This document shows positions 46,054-55,323 of a stretch of 64,000 nt of DNA, in pieces. The notes under the pieces were generated by a model. The model saw only the letters and a program-made list of their open reading frames with translations. It was not told the origin of the DNA and searched no databases. The position numbers and the translations under genes were made by a program. Source of the DNA: CAYGUK01 sp964352985 (lineage in GTDB: Bacteria > Pseudomonadota > Gammaproteobacteria > JAHCLG01); the NCBI GenBank assembly GCA_964352985.1, contig CAYGUK010000004.1, forward strand, positions 1 through 64,000, given 5' to 3'. How positions within the stretch are numbered: the first letter of the stretch is position 1; each line of letters opens with the position of its first letter.

Positions 46054-46401
46054 TTAATGTGAAGAAGTTTGTTGATCAGAATTATTTGGAAATTGCACAA
46101 TATTATTACGATTCGTTAGGCCTAAACGGACGACGATTTTTCCACATAAAGTAATGGTGGATGATAAACGTTGATTATCAGCTTGGTAATATTCAAATTT
46201 ATAAGTACGCCAAATGCAGAAACGGCTATTTTGCTTACGAATCGAAACCGATGCTAACGCAGCAGTATCATCCAATAATTGCAATTTGCGAATTTCACAG
46301 GCTCTTTTACTGACATCAACCGCAATTTTTTTAGCGTGTAGAGAATCAGCCCAGAGCCAGGCAACAAAGGCAATAATTAATAATGTCACAATTGATATCA
46401 T
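46054..46401 (-). CDS. DUF3301 membrane protein
   Basis: A 115-residue protein with one N-terminal membrane helix (about 3-20), then the DUF3301 hallmark ACEIRKLQLLDDTAALASVSIRK, and FCIWRTYKFEYY. The family is small, proteobacterial and of unknown function. It is transcribed toward the peptide ABC operon, 49 bases upstream of it, so it could share its transcript. Confidence 0.75.
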   Translation of the reverse strand: MISIVTLLIIAFVAWLWADSLHAKKIAVDVSKRACEIRKLQLLDDTAALASVSIRKQNSRFCIWRTYKFEYYQADNQRLSSTITLCGKIVVRLGLTNRNNIVQFPNNSDQQTSSH

Positions 46402-46482
46402 AATCTCACTTTAATACATACAAGTAAAATGTGCAATAGCCAACGTAATAATATATTTTTTTCGACAAAGTTTCATGAACTT

Positions 46483-48408
46483 TTAACCATTATTATTAAG
46501 GACTTCTTGATAAATCTTAATTGATGATTTGTCTTTAAGCCCTCTAACATATAGCTCGTAATCAAGATTCGCATTATCGCGTTCAATTTCTTGACGATAA
46601 GCTTTAGCTGTTACTTCATTTTTATCTAGGCTACCAGGGATAATTTCCTGTAAATCGATAATAAAATAATTGCCCTTGTCATCGCTAAATCCTGCGAGAT
46701 TATTTTTATCATCCATTTTTAGTTGAAAAACTTTATTAATAATCATCGGATCAATTTTATCATTTACCCGACCAATATTAGTTTCAACTTGCCATTTAAG
46801 ACCTGCTTTTTGCACAATATTGGCTTTATTATTACTGGTTAGTAATTGTTGTAATAAATTTTCACCTTTTTCTGACGTTAATTTTGCAATTGCTTTATCC
46901 TGTAACACTTTTACAATATCCGCTTTAACTTCGGCAAAAGGTTTGACTGCCGCAGGTTTATTTTCAATTATTCTTAACACAATAATACTATTAGGATCGA
47001 TTTGAATAGTATTACTGTTATAATTTTGTTTTAACACATCATCACTAAAAGCAGCGGCAACGACTTTAGGATTTTTTGTAATACCATCTGTTCCACCTTT
47101 TTGGCTAAATAAGCCAGTTTTTTCAATCGTTAGATTAAGTGCTTTGGCTGCCGGTGAAAGACTATCTGAATTGGTATAAGTTAAACTAGCAAGTCTATCA
47201 CTCATATCAGCAAATTCTTTTTGAACTTTTGAATCTGTTAACGTTTTTGCAATATCATCTTTAACTTTTGCAAATGGGATAGTAACAGAAGGTTTCATCG
47301 CTAATAATTTAACAATACTAAAACCGTATTTCGTTCTAATTGGTTTAGAATAATCACCTACTTTTTGTAAACCTTCTAATGTTTGAGTAAAGCTTGGACC
47401 AAACACATTATCTTCACCAAACCAACCTAAATCCCCGCCTTTGTTTTTTGAAGCAACATCTGTTGAATATGTTTTTGCTAATTCTGCAAAATCTGCCCCT
47501 TGTTTGAGTTTTTGATAAATCATGTCAATTTTTTCTTTTGCACTTTTAGTTTTTGCTTCATCCGCATTTGGTGCTAATTGAATTAATATTTTTGCGACAT
47601 GCCATTTTGGAGATGAACGATATGCTGTAATATTATTTTCATAATAATCCTGTAATTGTTTATTTGTTAATTTTATATTTTTTGCTAAATCAATTGTTGA
47701 AAGTTTAATATAACTAATGGCAACACGATGTGGTGCCATAAAATCTTTTTGGTGTTGTTGATAATAATTATTTGCACTCTCATCTGAAATATTTACCTTT
47801 TTGGTAAACTGATTAGCATTGATTTTAGTGAATGCAAAATTTCGTTTTTCAGATATCAAAGAAACAGCATTGTGAACTTCATAAGGCAACGCAACTGAAG
47901 TCCCAGCAATAATTTGTTGAACTTGGGCTATCAACATGCGATTTTGCATATCGGCTAAAAATTTATCAAGCGTATAGCCCATACTATACATGACTTGTTG
48001 AAAACGTTGTTCAGAGAATTGATCATTTTCTTGAAAAGCGGGCAAGTTACGAATAGTGCTATCTAATTGCAAATTAGAAATATAAAAACCACCACTTCTG
48101 GCCCCTTTTGCTAAGACGATAGAATTAATTAATTCATCCATCGTTTGTTTTTTCATGGCCGCGATTAATTGAGGTGTTTGGGCGAAATTGGCACCTAATT
48201 GCATGCGAGCTTGCTGTTCGATATTACTATAAAGTTTGTCGTATTCTTTTTTAGTAATTTTAATACCATCGACTTTTGCTACGACTTGTTCGCTTTGTCC
48301 CGTTGTTAGATAATAACTAATACCCCAAATCGCAAATGTAATACAAACTAAAATAATAATCGTCCATGCGATAATACCACTCGTTTTTTCACGAATACTC
48401 GTTAACAT
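46483..48408 (-). CDS. ppiD: Periplasmic chaperone / peptidyl-prolyl isomerase PpiD
   Basis: Inner-membrane-anchored periplasmic folding factor. The start at 48408 is preferred (GGGAAG 6-7 bases upstream; protein begins MLTSIREKTSGIIAWTIIIL, the PpiD anchor), giving 641 residues. A 16-residue longer frame has no support. A SurA-type N-terminal region (about 35-200) precedes a parvulin domain near 265-370 with WHVAKILIQL, AELAKTYSTDVASKNKGGDLGWFGED and SKPIRTKYGFSIVKLL. Length is close to E. coli PpiD (623). Confidence 0.93.
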   Translation of the reverse strand: MLTSIREKTSGIIAWTIIILVCITFAIWGISYYLTTGQSEQVVAKVDGIKITKKEYDKLYSNIEQQARMQLGANFAQTPQLIAAMKKQTMDELINSIVLAKGARSGGFYISNLQLDSTIRNLPAFQENDQFSEQRFQQVMYSMGYTLDKFLADMQNRMLIAQVQQIIAGTSVALPYEVHNAVSLISEKRNFAFTKINANQFTKKVNISDESANNYYQQHQKDFMAPHRVAISYIKLSTIDLAKNIKLTNKQLQDYYENNITAYRSSPKWHVAKILIQLAPNADEAKTKSAKEKIDMIYQKLKQGADFAELAKTYSTDVASKNKGGDLGWFGEDNVFGPSFTQTLEGLQKVGDYSKPIRTKYGFSIVKLLAMKPSVTIPFAKVKDDIAKTLTDSKVQKEFADMSDRLASLTYTNSDSLSPAAKALNLTIEKTGLFSQKGGTDGITKNPKVVAAAFSDDVLKQNYNSNTIQIDPNSIIVLRIIENKPAAVKPFAEVKADIVKVLQDKAIAKLTSEKGENLLQQLLTSNNKANIVQKAGLKWQVETNIGRVNDKIDPMIINKVFQLKMDDKNNLAGFSDDKGNYFIIDLQEIIPGSLDKNEVTAKAYRQEIERDNANLDYELYVRGLKDKSSIKIYQEVLNNNG

Positions 48409-48559
48409 TGACACTTCCCACAGCTTTATCAGAATTTGGGGAGTATACCCTACCACTTACACTTGTATCTACCCTGTTGATAAAATAAGTAATGTTTTAA
48501 GTTAAACATGTTATTTTTTAGTAAACAGTATTTATAAATATAAAGTATGTAAAAAATGT

Positions 48560-49696
48560 TTAAGAGTCATATTCCAGTGGAATAGGCATTATTTCATCTT
48601 CAGATCCAATTGTGGCGGGGGCTACGTCGTAAGTCGGATCATTGGGTTTTTGCACAACCTCTTCAGTCTCATTCCCATTATTATTCGATAATGGAATCAA
48701 TGCAGATGCATCATTTTTCTGAACGCTTGGTTGGATCAATAATTCAGGCATTAAATTAACCTGACTGTGATCTGGTGCATTATTTAAGTTTTCTTTGTCT
48801 AACATAGAAAGCGGTTTTTCTTTAGCGGGTTCTTTTTGTTTTTGCTGTGTTTGTTTTGCCACTTTAAATTTCGGCACTTGATTCAACATAATTTCTACAC
48901 GGCGATTTCGTGCTCTATTTTCCGGATTATCATTAGGCACTAAATTATGAGTATCGGCAAAACCACGTATTTGCATTCTATCTGCAGGTAATCCTGATTT
49001 TTTTAAAAACTCGTCAACTACTGAATAAGAACGCGATGACGACAACTCCCAATTTGATCGATAGCGAATATTCGAAATGGGTACATCATCGGTAAAACCA
49101 GAGATAATGATTTCACCTTCCATGTTGTGTAACGCATCACCTAATTTGTGGAGTACTGGTTTGAAATCTTCGTTGATTTCTGCGCTCCCTGATTCAAACG
49201 CAGCTTTATCCAACAGTCTAACAATAATTACATGTCCTTTATTTGTTACTTCGACTTGGTTTTTTACAATTTGATCTTTGAGTAATTCACGTAATGTGCT
49301 GGCATCTTTATTAGTTTGTTCTAAATCAACTGTAATGGGAATCGCACCGCCTTCACCATTTCCTATTGAATCCTTTGAATATGGTGGGATGATATCGTAA
49401 TTTTTATCTTTTCCAGAATCTTGTTTGTCAATGCTTTCATTAGTCGAGGGATCGACGGTTGTTGATACAGGGGAACCAAAAGCTTGTTGCATAGAGATCC
49501 CCATCATTTTAAATTTTTCTTTGTCCACTTCCGAAAGCGCAAATAACATCACAAAAAAAGCCATTAAAAGTGACATCAGATCTGCAAACGTTAAAACCCA
49601 CGTAGCCATCGTCTGCGCCATGACTTCTTGCGCAGTCCTTCGTTGTTTTGGTTTTGATTTTTTTTGTTCTTCTTGTATATCCCTTTTTTCGCTCAC
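48560..49696 (-). CDS. motB: Flagellar stator protein MotB (PomB-like)
   Basis: Peptidoglycan-anchored half of the flagellar stator. One N-terminal helix contains the ion-binding Asp39 in LTFADLMSLLMAFFVMLFALSE. The sequence around it resembles Vibrio PomB (TFADLMSLLMCFFVLL) more than E. coli MotB. An OmpA-like peptidoglycan-binding domain lies at about 160-280 (VIISGFTDDVPIS-like, NRARNRRVEIML). The last 90 residues are hydrophilic. The 378 residues exceed E. coli MotB (308). It follows motA by 13 bases. Confidence 0.9.
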   Translation of the reverse strand: MSEKRDIQEEQKKSKPKQRRTAQEVMAQTMATWVLTFADLMSLLMAFFVMLFALSEVDKEKFKMMGISMQQAFGSPVSTTVDPSTNESIDKQDSGKDKNYDIIPPYSKDSIGNGEGGAIPITVDLEQTNKDASTLRELLKDQIVKNQVEVTNKGHVIIVRLLDKAAFESGSAEINEDFKPVLHKLGDALHNMEGEIIISGFTDDVPISNIRYRSNWELSSSRSYSVVDEFLKKSGLPADRMQIRGFADTHNLVPNDNPENRARNRRVEIMLNQVPKFKVAKQTQQKQKEPAKEKPLSMLDKENLNNAPDHSQVNLMPELLIQPSVQKNDASALIPLSNNNGNETEEVVQKPNDPTYDVAPATIGSEDEIMPIPLEYDS

Positions 49697-49709
49697 ATCA
49701 ATGTCCTAC

Positions 49710-50486
49710 TTAGCTATCTGCACCCGAAATTTCTGGTTCTGCTGCCCGTTGAGATCCGGGTAAATAGGTTTGTAGAATATCATTTATAATTCGTGGGTTT
49801 TGACCTTGTTGTATTCCCAACACCGCATCAATAATTAATGATTTAATAATTTTTTCTTCTTTACTACGCAAATCAAGTTTATCCGCAATGGGAATTGCAA
49901 TTAAATTTGCTAATACTGCGCCATAAAGTGTGGTTAACATAGCAATCGCCATCGCTGGTCCTAGTGATGATGGATCACTTAAGTTAGCTAACATTTGCAC
50001 CAAACCAATTAATGTTCCTATCATCCCCATTGCCGGTGCCGCATCACCTATTGCTTTAAATATCTGCTGACCATTAATGTGTCTTTGCACAGTCATTTCC
50101 ATGTCCTTGTATAACATGGTTTCGACAATCTCTCCATCAAGACCATCGACAAGATGTCCAATGCCACGTTTCAAAAAATCATTTTTGATTTCGACACTCT
50201 CTAATGCCAAAATACCGTTTTTTCTAGCAGTATCTGCTAATTCTAAAACTTGGTGAATAATTTCAGTGGGAGATTCCAATTTATTAAATAATGTTTTTAA
50301 GCCTATTTTCACAGCGCCAAAGAATTGGCCAAGTGAAAAGCGCATTAAGACAACCCCGGCACTTCCACCAAAAACGATCAATAAGGAAGGCACATTTACC
50401 ATGCCACTTAGAGGACCACCAATCATGATTGCAGTAATAACAACCCCAAAAGCAGAAAGAAATCCTATCAGTGTTGCTAAATCCAT
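49710..50486 (-). CDS. motA: Flagellar stator protein MotA (PomA-like)
   Basis: Four-helix ion-channel stator subunit. It starts MDLATLIGFLSAFGVV, very close to Vibrio PomA. It keeps the PomA pattern VVLMRFSLGQFFGAVKI, ALESVEIKNDFLKRGIGHLVDGLD, the pore segment GDAAPAMGMIGTLIGLVQMLANL and GPAMAIAMLTTLYGAVLANLIAIPIADKL. At 258 residues it matches PomA (253) rather than E. coli MotA (295). Sodium coupling is therefore likely but not proven. It lies 41 bases after the FliS-like gene and shares its promoter by inference. Confidence 0.92.
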   Translation of the reverse strand: MDLATLIGFLSAFGVVITAIMIGGPLSGMVNVPSLLIVFGGSAGVVLMRFSLGQFFGAVKIGLKTLFNKLESPTEIIHQVLELADTARKNGILALESVEIKNDFLKRGIGHLVDGLDGEIVETMLYKDMEMTVQRHINGQQIFKAIGDAAPAMGMIGTLIGLVQMLANLSDPSSLGPAMAIAMLTTLYGAVLANLIAIPIADKLDLRSKEEKIIKSLIIDAVLGIQQGQNPRIINDILQTYLPGSQRAAEPEISGADS

Positions 50487-50527
50487 TTTATCTTCCTTTA
50501 ACTCGTGACAACTTAATCAGTCATTTT

Positions 50528-50917
50528 TTATTCCCAAACTTTAACAGTCTCTATATATTTTTTCTGTTGCACTAAAGATAAATTGAACCATAATTCAATA
50601 ACATCATTTAAAATAGTTCTTATTTTATCGAGTGATTTCGTCAAATTATTAATATTGGCGGCAACGAGTTTATGTTCGATAAAACAAAATAAGCCGTCTA
50701 ATAAAGCAAACTGTTCTTTGTGAATATAGGCTTGCATTTTATCTCGTACCGTCATAACAAGATCTAAAATATGGCCGATACATTTACATTTTTCGATTGT
50801 GTTATTTCGTAACATATGACCTTTTGCTAACGTCAAGGATTCAATGGCATTTTCAATTAATGGCAAATTATCTTCGAAACTGTTCTGTTGTATTAACTCA
50901 TTTGCTGATGTTCCCAT
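50528..50917 (-). CDS. FliS-like flagellar export chaperone, divergent
   Basis: A 129-residue helical protein. It aligns by pattern with FliS: LIENAIESLTLAKGHMLRNNTIEKCKCIGHILDLVMTVRDKM, then FCFIEHKLVAANINNLTKSLDKIRTILNDVIELW, seen in parts. The second block matches the FliS segment with L-x-x-AN followed by the I-x-x-I...W end. FliS keeps flagellin unfolded before export. The usual N-terminal Tyr-containing segment is missing, so this may be a FliT-like or other chaperone instead. It is first behind a sigma-28 promoter and 41 bases ahead of motA; the normal neighbour fliD is absent. Confidence 0.5.
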   Translation of the reverse strand: MGTSANELIQQNSFEDNLPLIENAIESLTLAKGHMLRNNTIEKCKCIGHILDLVMTVRDKMQAYIHKEQFALLDGLFCFIEHKLVAANINNLTKSLDKIRTILNDVIELWFNLSLVQQKKYIETVKVWE

Positions 50918-50983
50918 ATTTGCTACCCTTTCCTATAATTAGAACCACGCACGCATTAAAGTTAACGCACGTCTCTTATTTAT

Positions 50984-51010
50984 TTATCGTTTGAAAAAGG
51001 AAAAACTTTA
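50984..51010 (-). promoter_or_regulatory. Sigma-28 (FliA) promoter for the FliS-like gene and motAB
   Basis: On the minus strand TAAAGTTT (51003-51010) is followed by an 11-base spacer and AACGATAA (50984-50991). The sigma-28 consensus is TAAAGTTT-N11-GCCGATAA, so the -35 is 8/8 and the -10 is 6/8 with correct spacing. It lies 67 bases before the FliS-like ATG. Confidence 0.8.
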
Positions 51011-51132
51011 ATAAATATCGAAAGATATTTAGAATATTTTAGTGAAACACAAGAACTTAAGCTTATCATGAATAAATTACTTTAAAATAACAACTTAAGA
51101 TAGTTAATTTCATCCTTGAAATTTGATTATCA

Positions 51133-52380
51133 TTATCTGAAATTTAGTCGATCAAATAAAGAAATCGAGCCTATTTCAGCAAAAACACGTTGTGAAATTT
51201 CCATTTGTTGGATGACTTGGGTTAATTTCGAAATAACTTCTGTTAAATTTGCATCCTGGAGTTTTGACATAGATGCCGCGTTTTGAACTTTGATATCTTC
51301 AAGTAAATTTTTTTCTGATTCAACAACTGATTCTCGTGATCCAATTTGGGAGACTTTTTCTAATACTGTTTGTAAACCTTGTTCAAACGAAGCCATGTTT
51401 CTATCAATGATATTATGAAAATTTGCAGATTCCACATCGTTATTGATATCCACATTTAAAATATTGATCATGTTCTGTAAGGAAGTAAAAATATTTTGAC
51501 TACTACTGGGGGTAACTTGAAAATCATCACCGATATTCGGTGTGCCCTTAATTTCAATTTGATGGCCATTAAAATTAATTGCACCACCTTCGACATAAGC
51601 AGGTGCATTCGCTGGCGATGCGGCGGGTAAAGGTGGAATCACTTGGCCGCTCGATGCCCCAACTACTTGATAAGCCAATTCCCCAAGAGAATTAGTCACA
51701 AATGAAATCGTATAAGTATCCCTCACATAAGCATTATTATCTGTCACTTCGCCAATTGAAATAATGCCTGTCCCAGTATTCGTTGTGGGCCCATCATTCG
51801 TGACAAATCGACCATTCCCCATAGCCACATTTTCAAAAATATCATAACCTGAATCGGTAATTGCAATACTGGTATTTAAACCAACATCTAAAAATCGTTG
51901 ACCCGCATCACCTTGGAAAATATAAGTATTATTATTGTTAACAAACGCCTTAGTTTTAGATTGAAAGCCAGAAAAAATAAATTCCCCATTGCTATCTTTT
52001 GTATTCGCAAGACCAACTAATTCATCTAACATCACTTGTAATTCACTTGCGATTAGTTTTCTATCACCATTATTGAGCGTTTCATTACTTCCTTGAATGT
52101 ATAATTCTTTTACACGTCTCATTTTATCTGTCACCGACGTTAGCGTATTCTCTTCTAGCTGTAAACGCGATGTAGCATAAGTTGAATTTGTTAATAGCGA
52201 TTCAATTTTTATATTAAAAACTTCGACACTGTTCACTCTAGTTGAAGCAACAGGATCATCTGAGGGACTTACTATTCTTTTTCCGGTTAATACTTGCAAT
52301 TGTAAATTATCAATGTTTCCTTGTTGATCCAATAAACCTTGTAATAAGTTATTTTGAAAATGAAAAGTTGAAATTCTCAT
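51133..52380 (-). CDS. flgL: Flagellar hook-filament junction protein FlgL (HAP3)
   Basis: Joins hook to filament. The flagellin-like N-terminus (ISTFHFQNNLLQGLLDQQGNI, then LQLQVLTGKRIVSPSDDPVAS) and C-terminus (LQDANLTEVISKLTQVIQQM, QRVFAEIGSISLFDRLNF) are complete. Between them, residues about 200-291 form an inserted domain similar to one in FlgK here. The 415 residues exceed E. coli FlgL (317) because of that insert. It overlaps flgK by 4 bases and is the last gene of the flgB operon. Confidence 0.93.
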   Translation of the reverse strand: MRISTFHFQNNLLQGLLDQQGNIDNLQLQVLTGKRIVSPSDDPVASTRVNSVEVFNIKIESLLTNSTYATSRLQLEENTLTSVTDKMRRVKELYIQGSNETLNNGDRKLIASELQVMLDELVGLANTKDSNGEFIFSGFQSKTKAFVNNNNTYIFQGDAGQRFLDVGLNTSIAITDSGYDIFENVAMGNGRFVTNDGPTTNTGTGIISIGEVTDNNAYVRDTYTISFVTNSLGELAYQVVGASSGQVIPPLPAASPANAPAYVEGGAINFNGHQIEIKGTPNIGDDFQVTPSSSQNIFTSLQNMINILNVDINNDVESANFHNIIDRNMASFEQGLQTVLEKVSQIGSRESVVESEKNLLEDIKVQNAASMSKLQDANLTEVISKLTQVIQQMEISQRVFAEIGSISLFDRLNFR

Positions 52381-54329
52381 TGTACTAATCCTAACATTTC
52401 AGCAATTAAACTATCGGTCACCGTCATCACTTGCGCCATCGCTTGGAATGCGCGTTGAAAATTTAATAAATTTGCCGCTTCCTCTTCTTCATTGACTCCA
52501 GAAATCGAATCTTTTTTAGCTTGTGCTGCTTCCATTAATGTTTGAGTTGCATCCTTTGTTATTCCAACAAAACGTGCCGTGGAAGAAACAATACCTGATG
52601 TTTGTATAAAACTATCTTGAAATGAAATCGAATTATTTTCTAAAATCGACACATCATTTAATTTATCTAGCAAAATGCCATTACGATTATCACCAAATCC
52701 ATTAGTATTATAGTTTATGGTAAAACTATCCCCTGTAGCTGGTGCACCTGAAATATCAATTTGATATCCTGGATCAAATGTACCAGGTGTTGGAAAAACA
52801 GCATTATTTTGTCCAGGCGTAAAAACAATTGGCCCTTCAATTATTGCGCTAGTTGTCGCGTTGACGAGTTGATAACTTGTTGGTGATAAAAACTCAACTC
52901 GTATTGGAGGCGTTAATTGTCCTGGCGTTGTTGTAAAACTTGCATTAGTGGTATCAGTGACAACACCGGCTGAAATCAAGCCATTTCCAGTATTTGTTGT
53001 TGTCGAGGTGGTTTTAATCGGTGCTGCTATCGCTAATCCTCTGGGATCAGAAATGGCAACATTAATATTTTTACTCGCACTTTTTAAGGGTGAGAGAATA
53101 TAACTTTCATTTGCGGCAAAGACACCCGCTGTAATATTTGTGGTAAAACCATCTGCCATCACACTATGAGGAAATCCACCAATTACACCTGTAGCAACAG
53201 AAGTATTATCTTTTAAGCGAACGATAGAGTAATTTGTTGGCGAAGTAAAAGATAACCGATAGTCTGATGCTTGTAATTGTGAAACATCATTTATGGTGAC
53301 CGTTCCAGTAATATTACCCACATTATTAACATTTCCTTGAATACGATTTGTAATAAAGCTACCGTTATTTATATCTTGAAAAATATCACCACCAAGTTGA
53401 CCATTTAAATCCATGCCCAAATGATTTTGTTCATTCATGGTATCTGCAAAACCCATTGCAATGAGATTAATTGAGTTTAAAGTGGGATCCAACACTTCAC
53501 GACGATAGTCGAGTAACCCTGTCAATTTTCCGCCAACAATTTGATTCGTGATATTAATTGTTAAAAAACTGTCAGTTAAAATTAAATCTTTTTTAGCTGG
53601 ATTTTCTGCATTAACTTGCGTTTTAATAGTAGAAGCATTGGATCCCAGTACTAACGTATTTCCCGAACCTAAAAACACATCAACAGTGCCATCTGTTTTT
53701 TCTAAAGTATCAATTGTCACTAGTTCAGATAACTCTGCTAATAATTTATCTCTTTCATCTAATAAAACTAGATTTCCAGTTTGCGTACTTTTTGAAATTG
53801 CATCATTGACATCTGCAAGATGCCCGGCAATAATGCTGGCTTCTTGTGCCAAATTATCTAAATTTGCATTGACATTTTTATAATGTCTATCTAATTCATC
53901 ATAAACATTTTTAAAGCGATTACTTAAACCTTTTATTTCATTTATATAAACATCACGAGCAGGTATTGAAGTTGGATCATTTAATACTGCTTGTAATGCA
54001 TCAAAACTATCTTCAATTCCTTTCGCAATATTAATACTATCTTGGCCCATAAAATTGACGAGACGCGAAATTTCTGAATCATAAATATCATTGCGGCTAA
54101 ACACGGCAATACTATTTCGTAAATCAGATAAGGCTAATTGATCAGAAACACGAATAACGTTACGAATTTCAACACCATCGCCAAACAATCCAGAGCGTCT
54201 TTCCCCAAATTCAACGATTTGTCTAGAATGATCTGGATTAAATAAATTTGCAAGATTATTTGCTGTGACATTAATAGCATTACGGTAAGATATTAATCCA
54301 CTCAAACCAACATCTAATAAACCTGCCAT
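52377..54329 (-). CDS. flgK: Flagellar hook-associated protein FlgK (HAP1)
   Basis: First hook-filament junction protein. The N-terminus LLDVGLSGLISYRNAINVTANNLANLFNPDHSRQ, read in parts, and the C-terminal rod motif EEEAANLLNFQRAFQAMAQVMTVTDSLI are conserved. The middle carries two related modules at about 355-425 and 445-541 (DYRLSFTSPTNYSIVR; VEFLSPTSYQLVN ... DISGAPATGDSFTI). The second resembles the FlgL insert. The 650 residues are longer than E. coli FlgK (547). It starts 9 bases after flgJ. Confidence 0.94.
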   Translation of the reverse strand: MAGLLDVGLSGLISYRNAINVTANNLANLFNPDHSRQIVEFGERRSGLFGDGVEIRNVIRVSDQLALSDLRNSIAVFSRNDIYDSEISRLVNFMGQDSINIAKGIEDSFDALQAVLNDPTSIPARDVYINEIKGLSNRFKNVYDELDRHYKNVNANLDNLAQEASIIAGHLADVNDAISKSTQTGNLVLLDERDKLLAELSELVTIDTLEKTDGTVDVFLGSGNTLVLGSNASTIKTQVNAENPAKKDLILTDSFLTINITNQIVGGKLTGLLDYRREVLDPTLNSINLIAMGFADTMNEQNHLGMDLNGQLGGDIFQDINNGSFITNRIQGNVNNVGNITGTVTINDVSQLQASDYRLSFTSPTNYSIVRLKDNTSVATGVIGGFPHSVMADGFTTNITAGVFAANESYILSPLKSASKNINVAISDPRGLAIAAPIKTTSTTTNTGNGLISAGVVTDTTNASFTTTPGQLTPPIRVEFLSPTSYQLVNATTSAIIEGPIVFTPGQNNAVFPTPGTFDPGYQIDISGAPATGDSFTINYNTNGFGDNRNGILLDKLNDVSILENNSISFQDSFIQTSGIVSSTARFVGITKDATQTLMEAAQAKKDSISGVNEEEEAANLLNFQRAFQAMAQVMTVTDSLIAEMLGLVQ

Positions 54330-54338
54330 ATATTACCT

Positions 54339-55313
54339 CTACTGCCCAACATAGTTAAAAACATCATGATCCATAATACTCATAATTTTTTTAGCATAAT
54401 TTGGATCAGTGGCATAACCTGCTTGTTGTAATCCTTTAGCAAAAGAATTTGCATCATGAGTTTGTGTTAATGCTTGTTGATATCTTGGATTTGATTGTAA
54501 AAACGTTGCATAATCTTGCAAACTTTCCCCAAAGGAGTCATAACTTCTAAAAGCCGCATATTCTTTCTGATAACGACCTTGGCGATATTCTGTTGTTTTA
54601 ACAATTGCTTTGTCACCCTCCCATGTTGAATTTGCTTTAATCCCAAATAAATTAAAACTATTTTCACCATTTTGATGTTTAATGATTCTTTTACCCCAAC
54701 CTGTTTCTAATGCGGCTTGGGCAATTAAAAATTTAGGATCAACCCCTAACTCTTTTGCCACCTTCGTCGCATCTTCCCAAAGTCCTTTGACAAAGGAGAG
54801 TTTTGAATTAAATAATTGATTTACTTTTGTCGCTGTTCTTTGCAGTGCTAAACCAGGTTCTGCAGCTATTTTTTTAGCCAGTTGAAATGGTAAAGGTAAA
54901 GTCTCATGTGTCGTTTTTTCATTTGCATTAAGTGCTGGTGTTGGTAATGACGCATTTTGCAAAGCCATGGGTAATTGTGGTTTAACTGTCTCACCAGAAT
55001 CTTGATTTAATTTTTTTATTTGTGCCGCTAGCATATTAGCAATGCCTGTTTTATTGTTAGAAGCAGCACTTAAGGAAATTTGTTTATCAAATAAATCCTG
55101 ATAAATATCCGCACCATTTGATGCAAATAAGCCACTATCAAATGATTGATTAGCTTGTCTCATATTTTTCATTGCTAATTGCAAAAACACTGCTTCAAAT
55201 TGTTCGGCTACTTCTTGCGTCACGGATTGTTGATGTTGATCCGCTTGATAGCGCAATTGTTGAAGTGCGTTAATATCAGTATAAACTTTTGTATTTGCAA
55301 TATAGTTCGACAT
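54339..55313 (-). CDS. flgJ: Flagellar rod assembly protein / muramidase FlgJ
   Basis: Two-domain FlgJ of 324 residues. The N-terminal rod-capping domain (about 30-110) has VAEQFEAVFLQLAMKNMRQA and YQDLFDKQIS. A linker follows, then a C-terminal glucosaminidase domain (about 170-320) with FLIAQAALETGWGKRI (catalytic Glu), NSFNLFGIKA, AAFRSYDSFGESLQDYATFL and YAKKIMSIM. It opens the peptidoglycan for rod passage. It lies 10 bases after flgI. Confidence 0.95.
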   Translation of the reverse strand: MSNYIANTKVYTDINALQQLRYQADQHQQSVTQEVAEQFEAVFLQLAMKNMRQANQSFDSGLFASNGADIYQDLFDKQISLSAASNNKTGIANMLAAQIKKLNQDSGETVKPQLPMALQNASLPTPALNANEKTTHETLPLPFQLAKKIAAEPGLALQRTATKVNQLFNSKLSFVKGLWEDATKVAKELGVDPKFLIAQAALETGWGKRIIKHQNGENSFNLFGIKANSTWEGDKAIVKTTEYRQGRYQKEYAAFRSYDSFGESLQDYATFLQSNPRYQQALTQTHDANSFAKGLQQAGYATDPNYAKKIMSIMDHDVFNYVGQ

Positions 55314-55323
55314 AATTATTCCA

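Noticed and set aside
45930..46154. Open frame on the + strand across the start of the binding-protein gene
   Set aside because: It overlaps two recognised minus-strand genes and has no family match.
53548..53883. Antisense open frame within flgK
   Set aside because: flgK is a complete recognised gene; the frame has no ribosome-binding site and reflects codon bias.
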